This document shows positions 10,790-21,083 of a DNA stretch of 31,905 bases, piece after piece. Made by a program: the position numbers and the translations under genes. Numbering within the stretch: the stretch's first letter is position 1; each line of letters begins with the position of its first letter. The DNA lies in contig JAKUHH010000261.1 in NCBI GenBank assembly GCA_022701365.1, positions 1 through 31,905 of the forward strand, written 5' to 3'. The stretch is from Mycocentrospora acerina (lineage: Eukaryota; Ascomycota; Dothideomycetes; Pleosporales). Under the pieces are notes generated by a model. The model worked only from the letters and a program-made list of their open reading frames with translations. It was not told where the DNA came from and did not search any database.

Positions 10790-11520
10790 CTCTAAGAGCC
10801 TTGACAACGCGGCCAAGTACTCGTTGTCGTCCCGTAATGCTATCTGGAATACTTTCAATAACGACATCTATTTTAGCCTCGGGATTAGAGGTCTAATAAA
10901 TACTGCTACAGTTCTGTAACGACGCAGAATGCATTCACTCATTTAGTCGATAATACCTAGCTGCTACGGGGTAGGTCTTTCGCCTGGTCGATGCGAACTC
11001 TAGCTTACCATCAAATTGTAATGGATCGATCTCAACGATGGCGTCGCCGGTACGTGTCTCTTAGCCTGTACCGTCCGGAGATGAGAAGGCTATCAAGCTG
11101 CTGGCTAATTTGAGGAATTCGTGTACTCGAGTTTAGCAGCATTCAACTTTCCTACTTACGATTGCCAGGCTAGACCTGTAGTAATTCCATATACCTCCCA
11201 GGTGCTGTTAAAACCTTAGAAGACCCTCTTGGATCCTTCTGGAAGCCAGTCTCATCAAAGTTGTAGGAGTTTTCGCTCAGGGTGCTATACTTGGCTTTCA
11301 ACTTTCGTGCCAGGTCAAACCAGGGGCTGATGACTGTTTATAACGCAGAACTCTGGTGATCGCACCGCCTGTTTAGTTGAGACTTGATCTCAAGCCTCCG
11401 ACTGGTGAGCCTGTACGACCAGTTCTCTCTAACCTGGCCACCGCCACGCGCAGTTAGCAGCTAGTTAGCCATTTCACGTACGTAGATAAGCGTAGAGGCA
11501 GAGCCTTACTCTTCAAGCGC
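10790..11520 (-). pseudogene. Decayed pogo/Tigger-type (DDE_1) transposase
   Basis: Reading the minus strand from about 11520, one frame gives IYVREMAN, stop, LLTARGGGQVRENWSYRL and TSRRLEIKSQLNRR. After another stop it gives PWFDLARKLKAKY and then ENSYNFDETGFQKD (about 11230-11275), ending around an LQV-stop-PGNRK segment. This order matches fungal pogo/Tigger transposases: the end of the helix-turn-helix DNA-binding region (WVYRF-like), a linker, then the YNFDETGF motif carrying the first catalytic Asp. Several in-frame stops and loss of the later catalytic motifs show it is dead. Similarity fades below about 11100; the lower boundary is approximate. Terminal inverted repeats were not found. 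The family assignment rests on remembered motifs. Confidence 0.7.
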
Positions 11521-11819
11521 CCTAATATGTTGTATGACCACCTTCTCTTCGTATATGTAGAGGTATGATAAGTTATGATTGGGATTGCGTCTGGAGTTTC
11601 TTTTTGGCGTTTTAGTCACTTATTGTGCTGCGAGGGACATTGTACATAATAGGGGCGCGTCGCTAGCATACTGGTGCGTTGGAACTTTTCGCACAGATAG
11701 CTAGGAAAATCCTCTCCTCGCCAGAAAACAATGCATGGTTAGGTTGTTGAGACATTGGGATGAACAGACCGGATCGGTGGTAGAACACTTTATATTAAAT
11801 CAGGCGCACCAGTATACGT

Positions 11820-11952
11820 TGTGCAAGCCTACACACGTGTGCGAGCACGTATGCAAAAGCATGCCTAAGCACGTGAGTACTCAGCTCCTATATAGTCTCT
11901 GAGTCCTATACTCCTAATCTTACAACAATTTTCCACTGATTGTTCGCTCACA
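11820..11952 (+). repeat. Dispersed solo-LTR-like repeat, copy 2
   Basis: Same orientation as copy 1. It shares GCACGTGAG.ACTCAG, CTCCTATATAGTCTC, CCTATACTCCTAAT and the terminal CTCACA. A stretch near 11847-11866 with extra CACGT/GCATGC units makes it longer than the other copies. The start is uncertain by a few bases. It lies between the transposase relic and the 3' end of the dioxygenase gene. Confidence 0.6.
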
Positions 11953-12085
11953 GATAGAGTGAATCAAATAAAGAAACTACTTACATGACTGAAGAGATAT
12001 AGGTTTTAATTCTGCGTTTCATTGTTAAGTAAACTGCGTATCTAACTGTAATGCACCTTTTGCTATTATCTGGCAGTTTGTTTAA

Positions 12086-13242
12086 TTAAGGATGTCTTAA
12101 ATTCAGAAGATCTAAGAATGGGCCATCATTCACTGCCACAAGGTACGCCTCCTCTCTCCTAGAATCGTTAAAGTGTCTAATCTTTGACCAGGCTGGGATA
12201 GCAAAAGTATCTCTCGACTCCCAGTTTAATGTCTGGTGCTCACCTGAGGGGCTTTCAATGACAGTATGTCCGTTACCTTCATAACAATGGTAAATGAAAG
12301 ACGAGCTATTCTGAGACATCTTACTTGAACTTCCTGGGCTGATACGCTCAGCCTGCATTCCAAGAGTTGTTGATAGATGCTTGCCATCCTTTGTCTTGTA
12401 GTGGTAGAGAGCGTAGTCACCGCACTGGCTGTTTAAGTCTTTTTCAACTAGATCCCAAGGATAAAGCCAGTCTGATGATTCATAAAACCTGTCCATAACT
12501 GATAAGCAATATTTCATAGAAAAATAGCGCATAAGAACTTCTGTGCATTTACTTACGTACTTGGGTAACGCTTCTCAGCGTAACCTTCAGCAAAATGAAC
12601 TCGAGCATAAGTGAATAGGGGCAGGTTCAACATGTCAAGCCAAATCACAGGCTTGTCACTCTCATTACCGTGATCATGCCAGTGCCAAGTAGGCGTGATG
12701 ACCACGTCGCCCCGCCTCAATGGAACTTTTTTGCCCTCAACTGCCGTGAAGCCCTCACCCTCAATTATGAAGCGACAGGCATACGCAATGTGCCTATGCG
12801 CTACTGCTGTCTCGCCAGGATTTACTATTTGCAACCCGCCGTAGATAGTGTCGGTAGTGTGAGGAGCGTCTAAACTGTCCTCAGAATTTTTAAACACACT
12901 TAGGTAATAGAAGAACCTACGCATATTTGGGTTTACCAACATTAATACTCGCCTCTCAGCGTGCTCTTCTGGTACAAGTCTGGCTGCTGCCTCTAGATCA
13001 GGAAGCGATTCAGAGTATTTCCAGATATGTGGCCTAGCAATCGGATCAGGATTTGGCGGTACCATAGCACTCATTTTTTTCCAGAGGGGCTCCATATTCT
13101 TAGAAGGAAGTCCAGCAAGGTAATGTTCCATTTCAGTTCTAGTATTTATTGCGCCATTGTTGTTTACTGTAGCTGAATTTGTAATGTCAGGAATCTGGTT
13201 TGAACAGCCAGCATTCCGATGTAAGAACTTAGATACAGTCAT
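12086..13242 (-). CDS. Cupin ring-cleavage dioxygenase, gentisate 1,2-dioxygenase family
   Basis: The model is complement(join(12086..12498,12561..13242)), 364 aa, with one 62-bp intron (GTACGT...TATCAG). This is the usual length of the gentisate/salicylate/1-hydroxy-2-naphthoate dioxygenase family. The N-terminal cupin has PGETAVAHRHIAYACRFIIE with H149 and H151, then TPTWHWHDHGN with H187, H189 and H191, the expected Fe(II) ligands. A second, C-terminal cupin (about 270-364) has SPGSSS and an IPAWSKIRHFN stretch. Known chemistry: ring opening of gentisate between C1 and C2 to maleylpyruvate without an activating electron donor; relatives act on salicylate. The exact substrate cannot be read from sequence. 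It is divergent from the FAH-family gene at 13832, which would act on its product. The gene looks intact. Confidence 0.88.
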
Positions 13243-13831
13243 CTGATTCGCTAATACAGCGTGTTGAGATACTAATTTGAAAGAGAAGAATGATTTGATA
13301 TCTCTACAAAAGGGATATTGGTGATATTTAACGTCTGAAGGATATAATGTGTTCCGAGATATACCTCTGACGAAAATTGAAACGGAAGTTAGATAGCCAC
13401 CCGCAAGTTCAAAGAGAGATTAAAAAAATTACCTAAGCGCCCGATGTTGTGGCATTGCGCTCATCCGAGCTGAAGTCTTCAGCTTTCAGGTCTCTGTATG
13501 GTCGATTTGGCATTTCAGTTGTACAAAGCCTGGTTCCGGTCGGTTCGCCTTCCTATTGGCTGATTCCTGGTCCGTACCTTCTTCTAGTCTCCGGAAGGGA
13601 CGAGCAAGACAAAAGCAATGAGCGATTACATTTCCTAAATTAGATTCCAGCTCGTCTAGGAGCTGCAGGCCGCTATGAGAATTCTAACCAATCAATCGTC
13701 TTTGATGATACTAACAGTGGGCATCAAAGTGGAGCTAAAAAGTCACTCTGAACGGCAATCAATCGCAATATGAATTTGCCCAAAAAGTACATTAACCTCG
13801 TCGGACCCCACGAATATGACATATCGATACT
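13243..13831. promoter_or_regulatory. Bidirectional promoter of the dioxygenase and FAH-family genes
   Basis: The 589 bp between two divergent genes contain CCAAT boxes on both strands (ATTGG in CCTATTGGC near 13553, CCAATCAATC near 13688). There is also an everted CCG-GT-CGG at 13536-13543. Co-regulation of the two ring-cleavage steps is a reasonable inference. No gene is seen inside. Confidence 0.5.
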
Positions 13832-14776
13832 ATGACTTCCCAACCCTGGAAGCGTCTCATTCGCTTCATCGACGATACTGGCAAAGAGATCTTCGGCGAG
13901 CCCTGCATCGAGTCTGAGCAGGAACTTAAGGAGCGCCTTGTTAAGAATGACCTTTACGCTGTTGAGTACAAGGGTGAAACACCTACTTCAGCTTCGGCTA
14001 AAGGCGAGATTGTTCATGTTAAAGCACTGTTAAACCTCTTTAAGCCGTCGGATGTTCCTATCATACGCTGCATTGGCTTGAATTATGTCACACATAGTGA
14101 GTATAAGGTCCAATGCCAAGCATACCTCTCATCTTAGTCGTGCTGATATACAACTACAGTCAAGGAGGGCGGGCGCACACCACCACCATATCCCTCAGTT
14201 TTCATCAAGCCATCCACCTCAGTTGCTGGCCATGACGAGGATGTGCCCATCCCTAAGGTCGCCCAAGATGGCACAATTGACTATGAGGGCGAGCTAGCAA
14301 TAATTATTGGTCGTACTGGCAAGGATATTCGCAAGAGTGACGTTCTCTCTTATGTCGCCGGTTACTGTGTTGCTAATGACGTTTCTGCTCGCGGCTGGCA
14401 ACGCGATCCTAAGAAGGCAGGCGGTGTGCCGCAATGGTGCTTTAGTAAGGGATTTGATAAATTTGCGCCCCTGGGTCCGATGATAGTGTCTCCAGCTATT
14501 GTTGGAAATGCATCCACTCTGCATTTGCGCACGTTTGTCAACGGTGAGGAGCGCCAGAACACAAGCGTTGGAGATTTACTCTTCTCTGTTGAAGACATCG
14601 TCAGCTTCATCAGTCAGGGAACTACCCTAGAGGCGGGTACTATCGTCCTTACTGGTACGCCATCCGGTGTTGCTATGGGTATGAAGAACCCTAAGTATTT
14701 GAACAATGGAGATGTTGTTCAGGTGGTTATCTCTCAGCTGGGAGATGTTGAGAACAAAATGATATTTGAAAAATAG
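13832..14776 (+). CDS. Fumarylacetoacetate hydrolase family protein (likely acylpyruvate hydrolase)
   Basis: The model is join(13832..14096,14160..14776), 293 aa, with one 63-bp intron (GTGAGT...CTACAG) that splits the codon between THI and KEGG. The FAH domain spans about residues 75-290. IGLNY is followed by FIKPST, then DYEGELAIIIG with metal ligands E131 and E133, then NDVSARGWQRD with D162. KGFDKFAPLGP and a C-terminal TGTPSGVAMG follow. Known roles: hydrolysis of C-C bonds in fumarylpyruvate, maleylpyruvate or acylpyruvates using Mg or Mn. Next to a gentisate-type dioxygenase, cleavage of the ring-opened pyruvate is the likely job. No maleylpyruvate isomerase gene is visible here, so it may act directly on the cis isomer or rely on an isomerase elsewhere. 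It converges on the regulator gene with 58 bp between stop codons. Confidence 0.9.
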
Positions 14777-14834
14777 GATGTGATGGACAGTTTTAAGAAA
14801 GTTGAATTTAAATATCTTCAAGTGTCATTAAATT

Positions 14835-17388
14835 TTAGTTTTCATTTAGAATTCTCCAAGTTCCGTGCATGTCGTTAAGCCACGCTAGATTGTTTGAGTC
14901 AAATTCAAAATCATGAAGCTGAAGATGATCAAGATCTTCAAAAGCGAACGAAAACTCGTTCACTGGCTGCAACAATAGGTTATGGTGAGTAACCGCTGCC
15001 GATACTGTTGACTGGTCACAGCCTTCCTTTCCATCTGTCTGTGTGTCGCTCGCTTTAGTTGATGCGCCAGATAAAGCTCCTGTGCTGTTATCCTGTAACA
15101 TTTTTGAAGATAACATGTGCAATGCAGCAACACATCTACGCGCTGATTGCCCAAATTTCTCGTGGGCCTTTAGTATGGACATAGATTGGCTCCATGCGGT
15201 GCCAAGAACAGACGCAGGAAAGATCTTAGGACGTAGATTGGCAGCGATCAAAATGGTTGCTGCTGTATACACGTAGTAAACACGGTACCACCAAGCAGGA
15301 AGAAGTCCTACCGTACTATCTTTGGTTTGATAGTCTAGCAAGACGGAGATCAGGCTCTTAGCAGTGTCGACGCATAACAAGGCTGATTGTTCTATGATAC
15401 GAGCATGAAGACTATCGCCATGACCAGAGGCCTCTTGAGATTGAGAAAGACAAAATCGAGCCAGGGAGGGTCTTAATAGAAGAATTCGAGAATGCAAGAA
15501 TCTATATGGGATAGCTGTTAGCAAATAGAGTGAAATTAGAGAGAGATAGATCCTTAGCTTACCGCAGATGAAGGATGATAGCTTGACGGTGAATTATTTT
15601 TACCCTTTCATGCAAACTGACGAACTTCAAATGCTCGGGCAGGCTTTGCTCCCATGCCCTTAAGGCTCCATCAAGTTGAATCACAAGAGCGAGATCCTCA
15701 TCGTAATCGCTCAACTCGTGAATATTAGAGTTCGCCGCGCATTTTGGAGGATTTTCGCCATCGCTGCGGTAAATAGCCAAGACGGTGCGATAAACAATCT
15801 CATAAAGCTCAACCGACTTCACGAAGAAGGCTACGTAAAACGGTTCGTTTCCCAGAATACTTTCTATGATCCTACCATCTAGTAATTGTGTGGACAGGGG
15901 CAATGGGACACGTTGGGCGAGATGCGACGGTATCATAGCTGGTCTACCGTGAGTTACAGCAACCACGCTGCGAGAGTCAGTGCTGTATAACAATCTTCAT
16001 GTATGACTTCTGACTCACCGATCCATCAGAACACAACCATGCCAGATTCTTCGAAGTAACTCCCGTTCATCAAGTTCTAAGCAATCTCTTGAAGCTTCAG
16101 GAAGATGCAGACCAAGGCCTTGTGCAATTCTAACAGCAGATCCAACCACCATCCATGTCTGGTGAGAATGATCAGTGCTCTGAAGGTATTGGCTCGTCAG
16201 CAGCAAGTACTGGACTTGTTCGATAGTGCTAACATCCCAAATATTTATAGGTAACAAGCCCTGGGCCCTCTCAAGAAATTGTTTGCTAGCATTATGTCTC
16301 TGATCAGACTCTATCAGCTGTGTAGAGATCGCAAAGATGACATTAAGTGTGGCAATGAAAACCTGCTCTTCGATTTCTGTAGTAGCACTAGCGAAGATAG
16401 CGTGGTATGACCGATCCCACTTCGGCCTTTCCAGGAATGGATACAGGGGATCGACATATTGCCAATAAATCTCCATGAGATGGTCGGCTTGTCTACGAGT
16501 AGGTAGGACACAATAGTCATCTGTCATTATGTCCCGTCGAACGGGTTGCGCTACTTGCGCGGATTGCTGTGAGTATGAGCCATTCCCCGAGGAACGACTC
16601 GATTCTCCAAGACGAGCATCTAGAGCTATTTTAATCTGTGTAGTAAAAGATCCTGCACTACTACTGCCAAAGAACTCGCGAGATCTCATGCCTTCATCCA
16701 GAACAGCAGTCATAGAATCTGTGATTGATGGGCTGAGCCCATTTCCTCGAAGTTCAGGCCTTTTCCCAATTGCAAAGTCTCCTTTACGCTTACTTGCCAT
16801 GGGGTTTTCAGGAGAATGAGAGAGGGTTGATGGTCCTGGGCTTGGGTTCTCATTAGATGAAGGTTGCTGGAATGGTTCGCCCATAAAGCCAACTTCCCTG
16901 CTATCTTTAATAACCGATGAATGAGAATGACTGACTGGCTGGGCAAAATCAGTGAGCAGTGGTAAGGGTAAATCCGACCCGGACTGATCAGGCACAACGG
17001 GAACAGTCTGATGTGGTCCTGGGAGACCTGTGTTTTGACTGTATTTGCACCTTTCCCGCAGATCCAGCTTCCGCGAGCAATTTCCGCATGCTGTTACCTA
17101 TTAGACAAGTGATTCCCAACAATGCAGACAAGTCGTAAAACAAAATCAGGCTTGGGCCTATTCAAAAAGCAAAGTAGGATACTATCTCAGAACTTGATTT
17201 TTCAGGCAGGGCTTAGAAAGTAATCAGCCACGTTTGACACTCAACGGGAGCTTACCTGGGCGCAGTCCATCACATTTGACTTTTCGCGACCGGCACGTAT
17301 CACAGGCCACGTCAATCTTGATCCGCTTAGGCCGAGGGGCAGATGAGTTTGGGCCTAGACCCTGCGAATTGGTGCCTCTGGGTAACAT
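14835..17388 (-). CDS. Zn2Cys6 fungal transcription factor
   Basis: The model is complement(join(14835..15501,15563..15967,16019..17090,17256..17388)), 758 aa, with introns of 61, 51 and 165 bp. The ATG at 17388 opens a short exon ending in the first half of the zinc cluster. The 165-bp intron is spliced so that CDTCRSRKVKCDGLRP joins ACGNCSRKLDLRERC (Cys 29, 32, 39, 46, 49, 59). Residues ~70-170 are a Ser/Pro-rich linker. The middle is the fungal-specific regulator domain, with LMEIYWQYVDPLYPFLERP, SRDCLELDERELLRRIW, HGCVLMDR joined to VVAVTHGRPAMI, and LHLRFLHSRILLLRP across the last intron. It sits between the FAH and GFA genes and is the natural candidate for the cluster's pathway-specific activator (inference). 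A CCG/CGG palindrome lies 160 bp upstream. No lesion is seen. Confidence 0.92.
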
Positions 17389-17546
17389 TAACAAGGCTTT
17401 AGTTATCTTCTGATCATCAAGCTCTCGGATAGGATTGAGAGTAATCTTTTAGAAAACGTTATCAGGTAGGTTCAGGTAGCGAACATATCTATCGCGCGAT
17501 AGGTCTTTTGATTTCTAAGGAAAGACAGCTAACGCATACTAAGTAC

Positions 17547-17561
17547 GTTCCGAAGCGGAAC
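17547..17561. promoter_or_regulatory. Palindrome GTTCCG-AAG-CGGAAC upstream of the regulator gene
   Basis: A perfect 6-bp everted CCG/CGG repeat with a 3-bp spacer lies about 160 bp before the regulator start codon, inside the 275-bp gap to the GFA gene stop. It fits a Zn2Cys6 site and could allow self-control; this is inference. Confidence 0.4.
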
Positions 17562-17663
17562 AATTCCGAGAAATTAAGAGTTTCACCGAAAACATAGCCG
17601 CCCTTCTAAATAGGCTTTCACTTGTACCAAAAACTTGACTGTTTTCAGGGCACGTGCCGTCCT

Positions 17664-18195
17664 TCAGTGACGAGCTTCTGGCCACTGCTGCGCCCCATCC
17701 ACAGGGCTCGCCCATGCTGGACGGTTCTTTACGTATATCTCCATCGTAGGTAGGAGGTTAAGGCTGAACTAAGTCAACGTGATACAAGGCAAACTGTTCC
17801 AAGAGACTAACCCTCCATCCAGAATAGCTGTGCGAATCATTAAGTGTGTTCCTTTTGCCGAGTTTGGTACTGTCCACAGAGTGACTCCGCACTTTTGGCA
17901 GAAGTATTTTCGTTTCGAGAACCCGCTCCCTGTATCATTGATCTCGTACATCGCGATGCTGTCTTCGCCTATAATTTCAGCATCCTTACGCGCGAACCTC
18001 GCAATCTGAAATACTCAAATTAGCTTCAATACACCTGTTTATCGAAATTAAAGGTCGCAGATGTACCACCTGATGAGTACTACCGGCATTTTTGTAACAG
18101 TGTTCGCAAGAGCACGTCAAAACTACCTCTGGTCTCGAAGAAAGAGTAATAGTGATGGTGCCGCAAAGGCAATTCCCACTGTAGAGCGCAGGCAT
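17664..18195 (-). CDS. GFA-domain (glutathione-dependent formaldehyde-activating-like) zinc protein
   Basis: The model is complement(join(17664..17763,17812..18005,18067..18195)), 140 aa, with introns of 61 and 48 bp. Exon 1 holds GNCLCGTI and CSCEHCYKNAGS, the first zinc Cys sets. Exon 2 reads IARFARKDAEIIG, MYEINDTGSG and YFCQKCGVTLW. The last exon is hidden after a GTTAGT...TTCAG intron and gives LPTMEIYVKNRPAW and SPVDGAQQW, a typical family ending, so the gene stops at 17664 rather than 17769. The first intron's donor is ambiguous (GTACAT preferred over GTGGTA), and a strand usual between the Cys motif and FARKD seems short. Family members bind zinc and often glutathione or formaldehyde, but most are of unknown function. 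A role in detoxifying formaldehyde or a reactive intermediate here is guesswork. Confidence 0.78.
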
Positions 18196-19466
18196 ATTGA
18201 AGAGTAAATTTTCTACTGACGTTCTCTCGTCCGGACTCTATTAAATTACGATTCCGAACATGTCTTTATCGAAACATAGCCATCATACTATTGATCAAAC
18301 CCGAAGACCTAATGCTTTCATTGGTTGGAGTCTCAACGCAACCTATCTTTCATTGAGTCTATGAATTGCTCTACATAAATCTCGGATGCTGGAGCAATAT
18401 CAAATTAAATTAGCTTATACTTAGTGGGAAATTATAAATAAACCGCACAAGAAAGCTAGTCAATGGTATTTTTTTTATCGAAGTCCCGCGGACTCCGAAA
18501 TCCCGTCGGCATTTCGGATGTCCCGGAGCAGGGCTCACGGATTGTCGACTGTGTTGAGACTAGCGACCCAGAATCTCGAAACCTGCAACATGTGCTTATA
18601 GAAATCAAACGCATCATTCATTCTTATGCGCCTATAGGAAAGGGGTGTTTATGGACAACTAAAATGCAGCCCTACATCAGGGAACCTCTAGGTGGTACGA
18701 GGGCAAATCACGCCTAGCCGATCGTCAAAGATCACAATATCTGTACTGTATTCGACCACGGTACTGCTGCAAATAGTGGTCCTCCATTATCGACGACTAG
18801 AACCAGTTCCTCAAGATAAGAATTGCTGAGAACGACAGGAGATAATGGTGCTGAGACGGGCTAGTTCAATAGCGCAGCATACGGGGACAAGACAAGCAGC
18901 TCCTAACCCAATGGTTCCCTACTAAAATTCCTCAGTATGCGTTGCAAAGTGATGAGTGATATTAATGGAATATGTTAAATAGAATAAAACCTGGTCACGA
19001 GCTACTTGAAAACTTGACAATGGCTTTACGGAACCTCTAAAAGTCTTCTAGTAAGTTTCAAACCTCAACGTAATTTTAAAAACATTTAAAGAAGTTCCAT
19101 CTAAAAATCAAATACCAAGAGAGTTACTAATTAATGCAGTTTATCAGGTTAAGGTCTTTTTTCAATAAATTTACCACAATCGTACTGTAGCATCTTCCAA
19201 CCAGTTGCCTACATATCTGCTTTCACTTCTGTTAATCCAGACATCGTAAACAGTACCGAGAAGCTTAAAAGACTTTATTACTGTATGCTATATTTGAGCT
19301 GAATCATTACTCACGCTCAAAGTATATTCAACGTAAAGACCGACTATGGAGTGAGCAATGAAAGTCACAAAGTGTTGTATTCGTCGCGAACGAGTAACAT
19401 TCTGTTAATTATCATCGTCGATTCTCTTCCACTCTCGTCTATGGGTTAACTATCATTTTAATATTT
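18196..19466. other. Interval between GFA and tannase genes
   Basis: About 1.27 kb containing the GFA gene's upstream region (with GTCCGGAC at 18229-18236) and the 3' side of the tannase gene. A GC-richer patch at 18463-18720 holds an 84-codon frame without recognisable domains. It also holds an inverted repeat TCCGAAAT-N9-ATTTCGGA (about 18494-18518). I do not call a gene here. Confidence 0.4.
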
Positions 19467-21083
19467 CTACAACTCAATGCCACCCTCACAGATGTAACTT
19501 GAGGCCACATCTGGATCGCCTTTACCATTGTACCTATTATGACCTGGCCAAGCGCAGAGATCCTTTGTTCTAGTTGAATTAGTGTCAAAGGTCTTAGCTG
19601 CCAACGTTTGTGGCGCTTCGTCGTTCTCAACCCAAGCAATCATAGCGTTAAGTGGGCTTGCTGGGGTCAGTCCAATGTCGCCTCCGCAGTGACCAACACC
19701 TGGTGCAAGGAACAAACGGTAATACTGATTAACTTGGTCCCGGCCTCCCATAGCACTCTCAACACGCTTCCGGTACTCAATAGTGTTCTGAACAGGCATA
19801 ATCTGGTCGTTAAGACCATGCCATGTAAGCAGCTTAGTGCCTGATGCTTGTAGAGCTGACAGATCAGGATTATCGCAGTTAAGAAGACCACCAAGTTCGT
19901 ACCCAGCTAATGCAAACAAGCGTTCATACAGTTGTCTCTCAACATTGGCAAGTTCAAATTTAGGATCTTTGAGAACAAGGTACCTCAAAAAATTCCAGGA
20001 TAGTGCAAAAGGGTTTGGTGTACGCGTGCCATCCTTAGCAATAGTAATGTTTCCAAGAGCGTACATAGGAACGCTAGGAGGTATAGCTTGCACTAAGGTC
20101 TGCCCATCAAATGTCCGGAAACCGTTTTGAAGTTCAGTAACTAGTCGGGCCATAGCTTCAGTGATCTCTACTTCTTTGCCGTCGCATTGAGCCTTGCTGC
20201 CAACGACATCGTAGGGGTCGAATTCGCAAGAGAATGGATTTTCAACGACACCGTCAAGGAGGCCATCATTATCATCGCAAAGTTCCACAGCTCGTGCGCT
20301 GAAGTATTGAAACTCGCAATTTGACAAGAACGTATTAAGCTCTTGCATAATGACTGCTGCCCACAATTCTCCCGTTACAAAGTGAGTGTAACTAATTGCA
20401 GGCGCAACAGCAACAATCCCATCAACTAGGTCAGGGTATTTTTGGGCGATTGAATATCCTTGCCTGCCGCCAGTCGAGCAGCCTTCCCAGTAAGAATGAT
20501 GAGGTTTCCTGCCATAGTACTGCTCAGTAAGAGCTTTACCAATAGTGATCTCTTCAACAACACTTCGGGTAGCAAAATTGGAAATTAAACCATAATTAAT
20601 AGTCCCATCACTGTTTAAAGCCCATGTAAAGTCTGAAGTCATAGAGAGATCTGGGGAGTGGCCGCCATCAGTTACTGTAACCGCATAGCCATCTCGAATC
20701 CGCGGGCCAAGGGCAGGGAATTCGCCAGTAACAGTACCGCCTCCACCTACTGCTAAAAATCGACCATTCCAGTCTTTAGCGATAGGAAGCCAGACTTCAA
20801 TCAGAACGTTGTCGTTAGACCCTCGGTGGGTCAAGAAAACTTGGACTTGACAAAAGTTTAAACCAGGTATATCTGGAGTAGGTAAAAGACGACCACTTTG
20901 AATGCTGGTAAAGTTGAACTGAGGTACGGCTGTAATAGAGAGTATTTTAGCGTCGGGTCCAACTTCTGGGTTGGAAAAAGTTGATGCCGCGCAATGAGGA
21001 ATAGAGTTGGCTGGTGCTGGGCCATTCATTCCGAGCACCGGACTGGCGAAGAGAAACAGATCGGATAGCTTCTTCAATCTCAT
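19467..21083 (-). CDS. Secreted tannase / feruloyl esterase family protein
   Basis: A single exon of 538 aa. The frame is open further upstream to 21191, but I choose the ATG at 21083 because it begins with a signal peptide (MRLKKLSDLFLFASPVLG). The CS-D-HC signature of the family is complete: EGCSTGG with C202-S203, the Asp in HGLNDQ (D426) and GVGHCGG with H465-C466. The two Cys flanking Ser and His normally form a disulfide. A calcium-binding loop DDNDGLLDG is at about 270-278. Known role: extracellular hydrolysis of esters of aromatic acids (gallate, ferulate, p-coumarate). Here it probably releases the aromatic acid fed into the downstream pathway (inference). It is divergent from the dienelactone-hydrolase gene across a 0.9-kb intergenic region. 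No lesion is seen; motif match and length agree with the family. Confidence 0.93.
   Translation of the reverse strand: MRLKKLSDLFLFASPVLGMNGPAPANSIPHCAASTFSNPEVGPDAKILSITAVPQFNFTSIQSGRLLPTPDIPGLNFCQVQVFLTHRGSNDNVLIEVWLPIAKDWNGRFLAVGGGGTVTGEFPALGPRIRDGYAVTVTDGGHSPDLSMTSDFTWALNSDGTINYGLISNFATRSVVEEITIGKALTEQYYGRKPHHSYWEGCSTGGRQGYSIAQKYPDLVDGIVAVAPAISYTHFVTGELWAAVIMQELNTFLSNCEFQYFSARAVELCDDNDGLLDGVVENPFSCEFDPYDVVGSKAQCDGKEVEITEAMARLVTELQNGFRTFDGQTLVQAIPPSVPMYALGNITIAKDGTRTPNPFALSWNFLRYLVLKDPKFELANVERQLYERLFALAGYELGGLLNCDNPDLSALQASGTKLLTWHGLNDQIMPVQNTIEYRKRVESAMGGRDQVNQYYRLFLAPGVGHCGGDIGLTPASPLNAMIAWVENDEAPQTLAAKTFDTNSTRTKDLCAWPGHNRYNGKGDPDVASSYICEGGIEL

Noticed and set aside
13449..13643. 64-codon frame in the dioxygenase/FAH promoter
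   Set aside because: Lies in a bidirectional promoter, has no domain and overlaps CCAAT and CCG/CGG elements.
18463..18717. 84-codon plus-strand frame beginning MVFFLSKSRG
   Set aside because: No recognisable domain and no splice partner. Its GC-rich start is dominated by CCG/CGG inverted repeats, so I kept it as intergenic.
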